55,477 nucleotides of DNA from JAOUEA01 sp039933515 (GTDB lineage: Bacteria; Actinomycetota; UBA4738; HRBIN12), in contig JBDTNY010000117.1 of NCBI GenBank assembly GCA_039933515.1, forward strand, positions 1 to 55,477. Reading direction: 5' to 3'. Below are positions 24,494 through 33,118 of this stretch, piece by piece. The notes under the pieces are model-generated. The model ran no database searches. It worked only from the letters and a program-made list of their open reading frames with translations, and was not told where the DNA came from. The position numbers were made by a program, and so were the translations under genes. Position 1 is the stretch's first letter; each line of letters opens with the position of its first letter.

Positions 24494-25411
24494 TCAGGCC
24501 CGGTACGCCGTCCAGGCCTGCTGCATGCGCGTGGCCTGGTCGGCCGTGAACTCGAACATGCAGCTGTCCTGGGTGTAGTCCATGAAGTTGGTGATCGGGT
24601 CGAGCCCGGCCGACGTACACGTATCGCGACCCTGGGGGCAGTAGAAGGCCGCGGACGCCTCGGGCGCCGTGTCGGCGATGAAGTCGCCGTCGCCGTTACA
24701 ACCGCCGTCGAACGTGTGATACAGGTCGAACCAGTGGCCCACCTCGTGGGTCGCGGTGTCGCCCTCGCTGTAGATGTCGAAGTTCCCGCCGGGCAATGAC
24801 TCGTAGTGGATCACCACGCCGTCGAGCGCCCCGACCTTGGCCGCGTCCTGGGCGAGGTAGGAGTACCCGAGCAGGTTCTGCCCCAGGGCGGCCGAGTAGA
24901 TGTTCAGCGTGTCGAGACCCCCGACCTTCAGCGCGGTCTTCATCTTCTTATCCTTGCCGGCCCCGGTGAGGTTGAACCAGCTGTTGTTCGTGGTGCGGGT
25001 GATCCCCTGGAGGTCGAACCGGAAGCCGGTGTTCGCCCCGCCGGTGAGGCCGCCGTAGGCATCGTTGAGGACCTGGATCTGCGCGAGGACCCACGACCGC
25101 GGGACGTTGCCGCCGGCGACCGTCAGGTCTTCGCGGATCACGTGGAACCAGACCGGCACCGTCACGGCGCGGGCCGGGCGGGCGGCACGATCGGCGGCGC
25201 TCGGATGACGCCGGACCCAGCGAGCGAGCGGGTCGCGATGAGGCGCGGTCACCAGGTCGCGCACCCGGGCGCTGCGGCCCTCGATCGCGGACACCGGGTG
25301 CTTCACGCACTGCTGCCCGGCTCCCATCGGCACGGCGCCCGCCGGTACGAGCCCGGCCAGCATGGCGGTCATGACCGCCAGCACCATCACCATCGAACGC
25401 GTTCGCCTCAT
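24494..25411 (-). CDS. Secreted zinc metalloprotease, M43 (pappalysin/cytophagalysin-like)
   Basis: 305 residues with a clear signal peptide (RRTRSM, hydrophobic core to about residue 26, AGA-type site). The zinc motif is HEVGHWFDLYH (His222, Glu223, His226, His232), the long HExxHxxGxxH-like form of metzincins, with THEVGHWFDLYHTF matching M43 proteins; the Met-turn region is NFMDYTQDSCM. Cysteines in the second half could form disulfides. It is expected to be exported and cut proteins outside the cell. It sits between purA and purD on the same strand, with a hairpin after it, so it is probably not functionally tied to purine synthesis. Confidence 0.88.
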   Translation of the reverse strand: MRRTRSMVMVLAVMTAMLAGLVPAGAVPMGAGQQCVKHPVSAIEGRSARVRDLVTAPHRDPLARWVRRHPSAADRAARPARAVTVPVWFHVIREDLTVAGGNVPRSWVLAQIQVLNDAYGGLTGGANTGFRFDLQGITRTTNNSWFNLTGAGKDKKMKTALKVGGLDTLNIYSAALGQNLLGYSYLAQDAAKVGALDGVVIHYESLPGGNFDIYSEGDTATHEVGHWFDLYHTFDGGCNGDGDFIADTAPEASAAFYCPQGRDTCTSAGLDPITNFMDYTQDSCMFEFTADQATRMQQAWTAYRA

Positions 25412-25487
25412 GCGGGGATCCTCCCTCTCGATCTGTAGGTCCTGCAGTCTACGGAACGAGCGTGCTGCCGCGGGAGGGACGAACGAC

Positions 25488-26762
25488 CTATTCGACGAGC
25501 AAGCTCTGATCGCGCGCAGGACCCACGCTCACGACGCTGACCGGTACGCCGACCAGCTCCTCGATCCGACGGACGTAGGTCTGCGCCTGCTTGGGCAGGT
25601 CGCCGAACCTGCGGCACTCATCGATCTCCTCGTGCCAGCCCTCGAGCTCCTCGTAGATCGGACTCGCGTCGTGGAACACCGACTGATGCGGGGGCATGTC
25701 GTCGAACGTCTGCCCGTAGGCGCGGTACCCGGTGCAGATCTTCAGGGTATCGAGGCCCGAGAGCACGTCGATCTTAGTGATCAGCAGCTCGGTGAGACCG
25801 TTCAGGCGAGCCGCATAGCGTCCGAGGCACGCGTCGTACCAGCCGCAACGGCGCGGGCGGCCGGTGACGGTGCCGAACTCTTTGCCGCGCGTGCTCAGGC
25901 GCTCTCCCACGTCGTCGAGCAGCTCCGTCGGGAAGGGGCCGGCACCCACCCGGGTCAGGTAGGCCTTCATGATGCCGACCACGCGGTCGACCCAGTGGGG
26001 GCCGATCCCCGCGCTCGCGAGCGCGCTCCCCGCTACCGGGTTCGACGAGGTCACGAACGGATAGGTGCCGTGATCGAGATCGAGGAGCACCCCCTGCGCG
26101 CCCTCGAACATCACGTGCTTGCCGTCCTTCAGCGCCTGATACAGCAGCGCACCGGTGTCCGTGACGTGCGGCTGGATCCGCTCCGCCAGTGCCATGTACT
26201 CCTCGACGATCCGCTCGGCGTCGAGGGGCAACCGGTTGTAGATCTTCGAAAGGATCAGGTTCTTCTCGCGGAGCACGACCTCGAGCTTCTCGCGGAAGAT
26301 CTTCTCGTCGAACAGATCCTGGATCCGCAGACCGATGCGCGCCGCCTTGTCGCCGTAGGCCGGGCCGATGCCGCGCTTGGTCGTGCCGAGCGCATTCTTG
26401 CCCAGGAACCGCTCGGTGACCTTCTCGAGCTCGAGGTGGTACGGCATGATCATGTGCGCGTTCCCGCTGACCACCAGGCGCGAGACGTCGACGCCGGTCT
26501 CGCGGACCGAATCCATCTCCTTCATCAGGTGGCGGGGGTCGACGACCACGCCGTCGGCGATCACCGAGGTGATGTGCGGATAGAGGATGCCCGAGGGGAT
26601 CAGTTGGAGCTTCAGCAGGCGGCCCTCGGCGATCACGGTGTGTCCCGCGTTGTTCCCGCCCTGGTACCGGACCACGTAGTCCATCCGGTCCGCGAGGTAA
26701 TCGACCGCCTTGCCTTTGCCCTCGTCGCCCCACTGGGTCCCGAGCACGATAGAGGCAGGCAT
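25488..26762 (-). CDS. purA: Adenylosuccinate synthetase
   Basis: 424 residues. GTP-dependent first step from IMP to AMP. N-terminus IVLGTQWGDEGKGKAVDYLA contains the GDEGKGK P-loop; further blocks are RYQGGNNAGHTV, GTTKRGIGPAY, FEGAQGVLLDLDHGTYPFVTSSN and GRPRRCGWYD. A minus-strand TAGACT (26772-26777) lies 9 nt before the ATG, so the transcript probably starts almost at the start codon and purA has its own promoter. Confidence 0.97.
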   Translation of the reverse strand: MPASIVLGTQWGDEGKGKAVDYLADRMDYVVRYQGGNNAGHTVIAEGRLLKLQLIPSGILYPHITSVIADGVVVDPRHLMKEMDSVRETGVDVSRLVVSGNAHMIMPYHLELEKVTERFLGKNALGTTKRGIGPAYGDKAARIGLRIQDLFDEKIFREKLEVVLREKNLILSKIYNRLPLDAERIVEEYMALAERIQPHVTDTGALLYQALKDGKHVMFEGAQGVLLDLDHGTYPFVTSSNPVAGSALASAGIGPHWVDRVVGIMKAYLTRVGAGPFPTELLDDVGERLSTRGKEFGTVTGRPRRCGWYDACLGRYAARLNGLTELLITKIDVLSGLDTLKICTGYRAYGQTFDDMPPHQSVFHDASPIYEELEGWHEEIDECRRFGDLPKQAQTYVRRIEELVGVPVSVVSVGPARDQSLLVE

Positions 26763-26794
26763 CAGGCGGCCAGTCTACCGGGCACGGACCGCAG

Positions 26795-26826
26795 GGCCGG
26801 CGGACGTCACGCGACGTCCGCCGGCC
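26795..26826 (-). terminator. Perfect 14-bp hairpin between the DUF1996-like gene and purA
   Basis: The arms ggccggcggacgtc and gacgtccgccggcc pair perfectly around loop acgc. It lies 34 nt beyond the stop of the minus-strand gene at 26860 and just upstream of the purA promoter, so it should end the DUF1996 transcripts before purA. Confidence 0.6.
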
Positions 26827-26859
26827 GTTCCGGTCCGGTGCTCCGGTCCGAGCGGGTGG

Positions 26860-27519
26860 TCAGTCCTTGATGCGGCCACACGTCTTCCGCGCGTTCAGGC
26901 AGTCGCGCACGAGCCGTTCGAGCTCGGTTCCCGCGAACGCGGGGAACATGTCGCCGTGCGGGCCCTGACCCATCATCTCCGACGTCACGGTGGCACCCAC
27001 CAAGGAATGCACGCCGTACTTGAAGTCCATGTGGACCTCCGGGTACCGGTCAGAGAAGAACCGCACGTTGAACTGCGCGGTGCCGTTGCCGCAGTCACGC
27101 GGCAGCGGCGTCGAGGACCCACCACAGGAGTAGCGGACGTCGAAGCTCTTCACCTTGTACCCGTGCGGGAACGCCACCCGATCGACGCCCCCCCGGATGT
27201 AATAGGCGTTCACCCTGGTCGGCTGGAGATGCACGCCGTTCTTGATGAACGTCGGGACCCAGTACGCGGAATGATCCTTCGAGAAGGAGCAGTTCGTGGG
27301 CTGGGTCAGCAGCTGGTCATACGTGCTCTCCATCCGCACGCCCACATTGCCGGCGAACGTGTGCTCGTGCGACATCTCGTTCAGCAGCGGGTCGAACTCG
27401 CCGAACGTCGCGAACGAGCACGTGATCAGGAACGACCCGCCGGCGAACGCGCTGGCAGGCTGTGGCGCCGCCATCAACAGCATGGCGAGCGTCATCGATG
27501 CGACAAATAGCTTCTTCAA
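26860..27519 (-). CDS. Secreted DUF1996-like protein, copy A
   Basis: 219 residues with a signal peptide (MKKLFVASMTLAMLLMAAPQ, cleavage after PASA). The mature part has the DUF1996 pattern: DPLLNEMSHEHTFAGN, TYDQL followed by a Cys and KDHSAYWVPTFIKNG, then CGG...RDCG and a C-terminal HGDMFPAF. It lacks the longer C-terminus of fungal members. Function of the family is unknown; export and paired cysteines suggest a surface or cell-wall role. TTG 27519 is taken as start because GGGGGA lies 6 nt upstream and the Lys-Lys n-region is then included. It is a paralogue of the gene just upstream. Confidence 0.8.
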   Translation of the reverse strand: MKKLFVASMTLAMLLMAAPQPASAFAGGSFLITCSFATFGEFDPLLNEMSHEHTFAGNVGVRMESTYDQLLTQPTNCSFSKDHSAYWVPTFIKNGVHLQPTRVNAYYIRGGVDRVAFPHGYKVKSFDVRYSCGGSSTPLPRDCGNGTAQFNVRFFSDRYPEVHMDFKYGVHSLVGATVTSEMMGQGPHGDMFPAFAGTELERLVRDCLNARKTCGRIKD

Positions 27520-27571
27520 CGGTTTCCCCCTCGGGATCGATCTCTTCCCCGGAACCTTCGGATCGGCTGCG

Positions 27572-28270
27572 TTAGGTGCGGCGGCCGATCTTTCCGCAGG
27601 TCCTGCCCTGGTTCAGGCAGGTTCTGATCAGGTCGCCGAGCTTGCCGTTGGCCCACGCGGGGAAGAAGTCCCCGTGCGCGCCCCTGATGCGACCCGATGA
27701 GAGCCGGGCTCCGACGAGCGAGTGCACGTTGTACTTGTAGTGGACGTGCACGTCGGGGTACTTCCGGTGGAAGAAGCGCACGTTGATCTGCGCCTTCCCG
27801 CCGCCGCAGTCTCGCGGCATGTCGCTGGTGTTGCCGCCACAGGAGAAGCGCGCGTCCATCGTGCGCTCCATGAACCCCTGGGGGAACGGCCGTCGATCGC
27901 GGCCCGCGGCGACGTAATAGACACTCACCTGATACGGCGTGAGCCGATGCCCGTTCCTGTAGACGACCGGGGCCCAGTACGCGCTCCGGTCGCTCGACGT
28001 CGAACAAGTGGTCGTGCCGCGAACCAGCGACGTGTAGGTGCTGTTCTTCGAGATCCCTTTGTTCCCGAAGAACATGTGCAGGTGCTCCGTCGGTGCGACG
28101 CCCGGATCCATGATCGGGTCGATGCGCTGGAACTTGACGAAGTCACAGATGACGAGGAACGAGCCGCCCGAAAATGCGTGAGCAGGCGTCGCCTGGATGA
28201 ACGTCGTCATCATGACGCTCAAAGCGATGGTGCCGATGATTCCTCTACGTAAGGTGGTGCTCGAGAGCAT
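27572..28270 (-). CDS. Secreted DUF1996-like protein, copy B
   Basis: 232 residues, paralogous to the gene 52 nt downstream. It has a signal peptide ending near TPAHA; then FSGGSFLVICDFVKFQRIDPIMD, PTEHLHMFFGN, TYTSLVRGTTTC, SDRSAYWAPVVYRNG, RFSCGGNTSDMPRDCG and HGDFFPAW. The same order and cysteine spacing as copy A show a tandem duplication with substantial divergence. ATG 28270 has GAGGGGGG 5 nt upstream. Both genes probably form one transcript ended by the hairpin at 26795. Confidence 0.8.
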   Translation of the reverse strand: MLSSTTLRRGIIGTIALSVMMTTFIQATPAHAFSGGSFLVICDFVKFQRIDPIMDPGVAPTEHLHMFFGNKGISKNSTYTSLVRGTTTCSTSSDRSAYWAPVVYRNGHRLTPYQVSVYYVAAGRDRRPFPQGFMERTMDARFSCGGNTSDMPRDCGGGKAQINVRFFHRKYPDVHVHYKYNVHSLVGARLSSGRIRGAHGDFFPAWANGKLGDLIRTCLNQGRTCGKIGRRT

Positions 28271-28555
28271 TACGCCCCCCTCGTGAGCCCGTGGCCGGTC
28301 GGAGGTTCCCGTGGCGCCCCGGTTCGGCGCCCAAGGACCGGCTCGATGGTCATCCGGGTAGGTCTTTGCTGGTTACCACCCCCTCCTCCATACGACCGCG
28401 GTCCTGGACCCTCGGAGGGGGCCAGGACCGTTGACCCCCCTATGGTCCCGGGCGAACGGCGCCGTGTCAAACCTCCCGGTCACGAAGGCCGATCGAGGTC
28501 GCCTCAGGGTATCGGCCGGTTTGACCGTTCACCTGAGCGGTTCCTAGAGTGAGGC
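28271..28555. promoter_or_regulatory. Divergent intergenic region with a recognisable promoter for the rightward operon
   Basis: 285 bp between divergent genes for secreted proteins. On the plus strand TTGACC (28521-28526) and TAGAGT (28545-28550) with an 18-bp spacer make the best -35/-10 pair seen in the window; the ATG at 28556 follows after 5 nt, so that mRNA would be leaderless. The remainder holds a short Shine-Dalgarno site for the leftward gene and no other structure I recognise. Confidence 0.6.
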
Positions 28556-29986
28556 ATGGGACGTCGGACCCACCCCCCCCGCTCGAGCGCGCTCCTCGCG
28601 GCGGCAGTGCTCTGCGCCTCGGGGCTCGGTTCGACGTCGGCATCGGCCGGGGTGGGGGTACCCCCGATCGTGACCAAGACGACCAGCCCGCCGTCGCCCG
28701 ACGGGTCCAACGGCTGGTACAAGAGCGGCACGATCGACGTCTCGTTCGTGGTGGACCTCCAGGGCGGCTCGCTGATTTCGAAGGACCCGGAGTGCGACAT
28801 CACCACGCGCGTCGACAGCGACACGGTCGGCGACGTCGTCACGTGCGCGGTCGTCACGGACGGTGGCCAGGACTCCGCGACCGACACCGTCAAGCGCGAC
28901 GCGACCGCCCCCACCCTCGCGCCCACGTTCACACCGGGCACGCTCGTCCTCAACGGATCCGGCGATGCGGCGCCCGGCGCCGACGACGCCACCTCGGGCG
29001 TCGACACGAAGGGCTGCGACCCCGTGGACACGAGCACGGCCGGCGCCCACAGCCTCCAGTGCCAGGCCACCGACTTCGCCGGGAACTCTGCGACGAAGAC
29101 CGTGGACTACACGGTCGAGCCGCACGGCCCGGCCGCCGCCATCGCACCGACGAGGGGCGACGCGCAGATCGCCTACGTCACGACGCAGTTCGCCTCGGCG
29201 CTGGTGGTGACCGTCACCGACGCGGAGGGCAACCCGGTGCCGGACGAGACCGTCACGTTCCACGCGCCGTTCTCGGGAGCCTCGGCCGACCTCTCTCGTC
29301 CGTCCGACATCACGAACGCGAGCGGGGTCGCGTCGATCCGGGCGTTCGCGAACGACAAGGTCGGGAGCTACGCGGTTCGAGGCAAGCTCGCCGGCGTGGG
29401 TGCCGCGCGCTTCGACCTGCGCAACGCGCCCGCCCCCTACTTCTCCGACGGATTCTCCAACGGCCTGCGCAAGTGGAATCGGACGGGCGACGTCTCGATC
29501 GCGAGCGGTTCCGGCAGGCCCGCGCCCAGTGCTCTCCTGCGGGCGGGCGACTCCAAAACGTTTGCGACGCATCGGTTCAACGACACCTACGTGACCGCCT
29601 GCGCGAGTGCATCGGTCCGGTTGAACTCGCTCGGCACCCAGGCGGTCGCGCTCCTGCGGTTCCGAGGCCCGGGCGACAGCGGGATCTCCCGGGTGAGTGT
29701 GGCGTCCGACCGCGAGCTCTTCATCCGCAACGACCGCTTGGGCGGGGTCAAGCTCTCCGGGCAGCGGCTGCCGATCGGCGAATGGCACGCGATGGAGCTC
29801 TGCACCCATGTCGGCGCACACGGATCGATCTCCCTGTACCTGGACGGCACCAAGATCGTGGGCTGGCGTCAGGGGCTTGGCGACCGCCGGATCGCCGCGC
29901 TCCATCTGATCGAGAACGATGCGAAGACCTTCTCGCTGAACGTCGACGGCGTGTTGGTCGACGCCAGGCCGGGGGTTCCGGTATGA
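28556..29986 (+). CDS. Secreted multi-domain protein with Ig-like repeats and a C-terminal LamG-like domain
   Basis: 476 residues. A signal peptide ends near SASA (residue ~31). Residues ~40-190 hold Ig-like repeats of bacterial surface proteins (DGSNGWYKSGTIDVSF, then GVDTKGCDP...CQATDFAGNSATKTVDYTVE). Residues ~195-295 form a Big-1-like fold (VTVTDAEGNPVPDETVTF, NASGVASIRAFA). The C-terminal ~180 residues (FSDGFSNGLRKWNR...GEWHAMELCTHVGAHGSISLYLDGTKI) look like a concanavalin/LamG-type carbohydrate-binding domain. No sortase or membrane anchor is seen, so it is probably released. It heads an operon with a PAS gene and an MBL-fold gene. Confidence 0.82.
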   Translation: MGRRTHPPRSSALLAAAVLCASGLGSTSASAGVGVPPIVTKTTSPPSPDGSNGWYKSGTIDVSFVVDLQGGSLISKDPECDITTRVDSDTVGDVVTCAVVTDGGQDSATDTVKRDATAPTLAPTFTPGTLVLNGSGDAAPGADDATSGVDTKGCDPVDTSTAGAHSLQCQATDFAGNSATKTVDYTVEPHGPAAAIAPTRGDAQIAYVTTQFASALVVTVTDAEGNPVPDETVTFHAPFSGASADLSRPSDITNASGVASIRAFANDKVGSYAVRGKLAGVGAARFDLRNAPAPYFSDGFSNGLRKWNRTGDVSIASGSGRPAPSALLRAGDSKTFATHRFNDTYVTACASASVRLNSLGTQAVALLRFRGPGDSGISRVSVASDRELFIRNDRLGGVKLSGQRLPIGEWHAMELCTHVGAHGSISLYLDGTKIVGWRQGLGDRRIAALHLIENDAKTFSLNVDGVLVDARPGVPV

Positions 29987-30378
29987 CTCAGCGGAGCCTG
30001 CTGATGATCATGGCTCGCGACTTCGCCTCGCGCCTGGCGACGGCGGTGTTCCTGGTCGACCCCGATGGGGCGCTTGTGTACTTCAACGAAGCCGCGGAGC
30101 GGGTGTTGGGCGAAGCGTTCGTGGAGGGTCGCTCGGTCCCTGCGCGGGAGTGGTCCACGGCCTTCACGCCCGAGGACGAGCACGGCGAACCGGTCCCGCT
30201 GGCGTCGCTGCCGCTCGGTATCGCCCTCACGGAGCGCACTCCGTCGCACGGCGCGATCCGGATCGTCGGCGGCGACGGGGTGAGACGGAGCATCGAGGTG
30301 ACCGCGTTCCCACTCTTCGCGCACGCCGACGAATTCGTCGGGGCGGTCGCGATCTTCTGGGAGCACACGGGGAGCTAG
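29983..30378 (+). CDS. Single PAS-domain protein
   Basis: 131 residues, essentially one PAS domain: AVFLVDPDGALVYFNEAAERVLG followed by a charged loop, the RIVGGDGVRRSIEVTAFPLF strands and a final AVAIFWEHTGS. No kinase, GGDEF or HTH output domain is attached. The ATG overlaps the stop of the secreted-protein gene (GTATGA) and its own stop overlaps the GTG of the MBL-fold gene, so all three are translationally coupled. It may sense a ligand and regulate the hydrolase in trans; that is inference. Confidence 0.82.
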   Translation: MTQRSLLMIMARDFASRLATAVFLVDPDGALVYFNEAAERVLGEAFVEGRSVPAREWSTAFTPEDEHGEPVPLASLPLGIALTERTPSHGAIRIVGGDGVRRSIEVTAFPLFAHADEFVGAVAIFWEHTGS

Positions 30379-31220
30379 TGCGGGTCCGCGTCTGGGGCGC
30401 CCGCGGTTCCATCGCCACGCCGGGTGCCGACACGGCTCGCTACGGCGGAAATACGTCGTGCGTCGAGCTGCGGGCGGCCGACGGTTCCGTCGTGATCCTG
30501 GACGCCGGCACCGGGATCCGGCCATTGGGGGTGCGACTGCGTGGCGAGGGGCACGGACCGCTGCACATCTTGCTCACGCACCTGCACGTCGACCACCTCG
30601 AAGGGTTGGGGATCTTCGCCCCGATCTGGTCGGCCGAGACCGAGCTCCACCTGTGGGGCCCATCGTCGCCCGTGAGCTCGCTGGAAGAACGGATCACCCG
30701 CTACTTCTCGCCGCCACTGTTCCCCGTGCATCTATCCGAGGTGCCGTCGAGCGTCACGCTGCACGATGCGCCGGAGGGCTCATGGGAGATCGGCGAGCTC
30801 ACGGTCACGTCGGCCCCGATCCTGCACGCCGGCCCCACGGTCGGCTATCGGATCCAGGAAGGAGACCGCTCGATGGCCTACGTCACCGACCACGAGCCCG
30901 CGCTCGGCGCGGATCTGGCGACTGCGGCCGATGAGTGGATCTCGGGGCACGCGCTCGCGTTCGGCGTCGACCTGTTGATCCACGACACGCAGTACACCGA
31001 TGAGGAGTACCCGGATCACATCGGTTGGGGACATTCGAGCGCCTCGCACGTGGCGACGTTCGCGGAGCGAGCGAAGGTCGATCGCCTCTGGCTCTTCCAT
31101 CACGATCCGACGCACACCGACGCCGACGTCGACCGCATGGCGCGGCGCGTGCGCACGCGGTGGGGCGTCGACGAAGACCGCTGCGTGGCGGCCGCGGAGG
31201 GCCTCGAGATCGAGGTGTGA
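30378..31220 (+). CDS. Metallo-beta-lactamase-fold hydrolase, possible phosphodiesterase
   Basis: 280 residues, starting GTG 30378 (TAGTG overlap, GGGGAG upstream). N-terminal VWGARGSIATPGADTARYGGNTSCVEL and LDAGTGIRPLG, then the metal motif THLHVDH (His68, His70, Asp72, His73), later LIHDTQYTDEEY and WGHSSASH, and a late histidine pair FHHDPTHTD. This pattern belongs to MBL proteins related to PhnP and class II cyclic-nucleotide phosphodiesterases. The substrate is not proven; cAMP is attractive given the cyclases in the window. Cytosolic, with no signal peptide. Converges on the next gene with 16 nt between the stops. Confidence 0.85.
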   Translation: MRVRVWGARGSIATPGADTARYGGNTSCVELRAADGSVVILDAGTGIRPLGVRLRGEGHGPLHILLTHLHVDHLEGLGIFAPIWSAETELHLWGPSSPVSSLEERITRYFSPPLFPVHLSEVPSSVTLHDAPEGSWEIGELTVTSAPILHAGPTVGYRIQEGDRSMAYVTDHEPALGADLATAADEWISGHALAFGVDLLIHDTQYTDEEYPDHIGWGHSSASHVATFAERAKVDRLWLFHHDPTHTDADVDRMARRVRTRWGVDEDRCVAAAEGLEIEV

Positions 31221-31236
31221 ACCCGACCGCCAGGGC

Positions 31237-31908
31237 TCAGCCCAGGTCGAGCGGACCGAACGCGGGCGTGCCGCCGGGCACGAGCTCCGCGAGCCGCAGC
31301 CGCACGAGCAGCCAGAACGAGATCTCCACGGAGGGCCCCACCAGCAGTGCGAGCGCGAGGGTCCCGACGCCGGCGACCCCGCCGAGGACGAGCCCGGCCA
31401 GGAGCACGGTGATCTCGATCGCCCCGCGGACGAGCCCGATCCGCCTGCCGGTCCGCCGCGATAGCGTCATCATCAACGAGTCGCGCGGGCCGGCGCCCAG
31501 GCCCGCGCCGATGTAGAGCGCCGAGCCGATCCCGAACAGCGCGATCCCCGCCGCAACGAGCCCCGCTCGCCCGGCGAAGGGGAGCGTCGACCACGCGTCG
31601 ACCTCGGGGATCGCGAGCAGGCGGTCGATCGCCAACCCGATCACCACTGCGTTCGCGATCGTGCCGACACCAGGGGGCGTCCCCGACGCCCAAGCGACCA
31701 CGACGATCGCGAGGCCGACCACGATGCTCGCGGTCCCCAGGCTGAGCGGCGTGTGCTCGGCGATCCCCAGGTGGAAGACGTCCCACGGCGGCAGGCCCAG
31801 GTCGGACTCGAGCATGCAGACGATCGCGAGAGCGATCAACACGAGCCCGGCGAGCAAGGCTACGGCGCGCGGCGCGAGCGGGCCTCGCAGGAGCGGCGCA
31901 TCCTTCAC
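31237..31908 (-). CDS. YczE/YitT-like multi-pass membrane protein
   Basis: 223 residues with about five hydrophobic segments (~14-32, ~50-72, ~78-95, ~112-135, ~165-200). Family landmarks are LGLPPWDVFHLGIA near residue 37-50 and GAGLGAGPRDSLMM near 133-147, the two related G-x-G-x-x-P(W/R)D loops of YczE-type proteins. Function unknown. The GTG at 31908 is preceded by a minus-strand TAGCCT box (31915-31920) with 6 nt spacing, so the start is probably leaderless. It follows the NYN gene by 9 nt on the same strand but has its own promoter inside that gene's end. Confidence 0.82.
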   Translation of the reverse strand: MKDAPLLRGPLAPRAVALLAGLVLIALAIVCMLESDLGLPPWDVFHLGIAEHTPLSLGTASIVVGLAIVVVAWASGTPPGVGTIANAVVIGLAIDRLLAIPEVDAWSTLPFAGRAGLVAAGIALFGIGSALYIGAGLGAGPRDSLMMTLSRRTGRRIGLVRGAIEITVLLAGLVLGGVAGVGTLALALLVGPSVEISFWLLVRLRLAELVPGGTPAFGPLDLG

Positions 31909-31917
31909 GGGCCGAGG

Positions 31918-33039
31918 CTATCCCCGAGGCTCAAGCACCGGGGACTCGAGGGCTTCGAGCGTGTAGTCGTCGGCATCGGGATCCCACTCCAGGCGGACAA
32001 ACCCGAGCGTCTCCGCCGCCTTGCAGAACTGCAGGAACCCGCGGAATCCGAACTGCTTCTCGCTGAACCCCGACTGCGCCTTCCGCACGCCGTTCTTCAG
32101 CCCCGATAGGTGGGGAGGGGCGCCGCGCTGCTCGAGGTCGGCCACGACCGAGCGCAGCAGTTCGAACGCCTCGGCCTCGCCACCGTGCGTGGGCAGGGTC
32201 ACCTCGGGGTCACCCTTCGCGGACCCTTCGCCGAGCTCCACGACATTGCGCTCGGCCAGGTGACGCATCAGCTCCCCGAATGCCCGGAATCCGTAGTCGG
32301 CCTCACTGAAGGTCGGGTCTTTGCGGAGCAGCGCGCGTTTGATCGAGGAGGCGAGCACCGGGCCGCTCGAGGTTCCCTCGAGGCCGGCGACCGTCTGGGC
32401 CACCCAGCTCGAGAGCTGGTCCACGTCGCGCGGCGCCGCCTCTGCCGCCGGCTCGTCTTCGTCGATCGGAGCGACGTCGACCGGCGCGACCTCGGCGCGA
32501 TCGCCCCCGCCCGTGCCGCCCGAGCCACGGCGGCGGCCGCGCCGGCCACCCGGGGGGCCCGCCTCCACGCCTTCCAGAGCGTCGTAGAACAGGAATTCGT
32601 CGCAGGCCGGTGGGAGCAAGGCCGACGTCGAGTCCTTGACGCCCACGCCGATCACCCGCTTGTTCAACTCGCGGAGCTTGTGCACGAGCGGGGTGAGATC
32701 GCTGTCGCCCGTGCAGATCACGAACGTGGTGACGTAGTCGCGCTCGAACGCCATCTCGAGCGCGTCGACGGCGAGCTTGATGTCGGCCGCGTTCTTGCGG
32801 GACGTGCGCATCCGCTGCGGGATCTCGATCAGCTCGACCTGGCTCCGGGTGAGCATCCGCCGGTCCTCGTCGAAGTACGACCAGTCTGCGTAGGCCTTGC
32901 GCGCGATCACCCGGCCCCGTTCGGCGAGGGCGTCGAGCACCGGACGCAGATCGAACTGCGCGCCGATGTTGTCGCGAGCGCCGATCGCCAGGTTTTCGTA
33001 ATCCAGGAAGAGCGCGATTCGTTCTTCGTCGGTATCCAC
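31918..33039 (-). CDS. NYN-domain nuclease with two OST-HTH/LOTUS domains
   Basis: 373 residues. Residues 1-155 are a NYN (PIN-like, LabA/DUF88) RNase domain with ALFLDYENLAIG (Asp13, Asn16) and VICTGDSDLTPLV acidic residues. A Gly/Arg then acidic linker (~156-205) leads to two tandem OST-HTH domains (~205-285 and ~295-368), each with the family's F(S/T)E-x-x-(Y/F)GFR-x-F block (FSEADYGFRAFGELM; FSEKQFGFRGFLQF). The layout resembles eukaryotic limkain-b1/MARF1 proteins that bind and cut RNA. GTG 33039 has a minus-strand TAGGCT box 6 nt upstream. RNA substrate unknown. Confidence 0.9.
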   Translation of the reverse strand: MDTDEERIALFLDYENLAIGARDNIGAQFDLRPVLDALAERGRVIARKAYADWSYFDEDRRMLTRSQVELIEIPQRMRTSRKNAADIKLAVDALEMAFERDYVTTFVICTGDSDLTPLVHKLRELNKRVIGVGVKDSTSALLPPACDEFLFYDALEGVEAGPPGGRRGRRRGSGGTGGGDRAEVAPVDVAPIDEDEPAAEAAPRDVDQLSSWVAQTVAGLEGTSSGPVLASSIKRALLRKDPTFSEADYGFRAFGELMRHLAERNVVELGEGSAKGDPEVTLPTHGGEAEAFELLRSVVADLEQRGAPPHLSGLKNGVRKAQSGFSEKQFGFRGFLQFCKAAETLGFVRLEWDPDADDYTLEALESPVLEPRG

Positions 33040-33100
33040 CCGGCCAGCCTACCGTGCGGCCCTGGCCGCGCGGGCCGTTCGTCCCGCCGGTAGCCACCGT

Positions 33101-33118
33101 GGGGGTCTAAGGACCCCC
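33101..33118. promoter_or_regulatory. Hairpin in the divergent NYN/membrane-protein intergenic region
   Basis: The arms gggggtc and gaccccc pair around loop taag. It lies ~60 bp upstream of the leftward gene and ~115 bp upstream of the rightward gene. It could be an operator or a leader structure; no protein match suggested. Confidence 0.3.
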
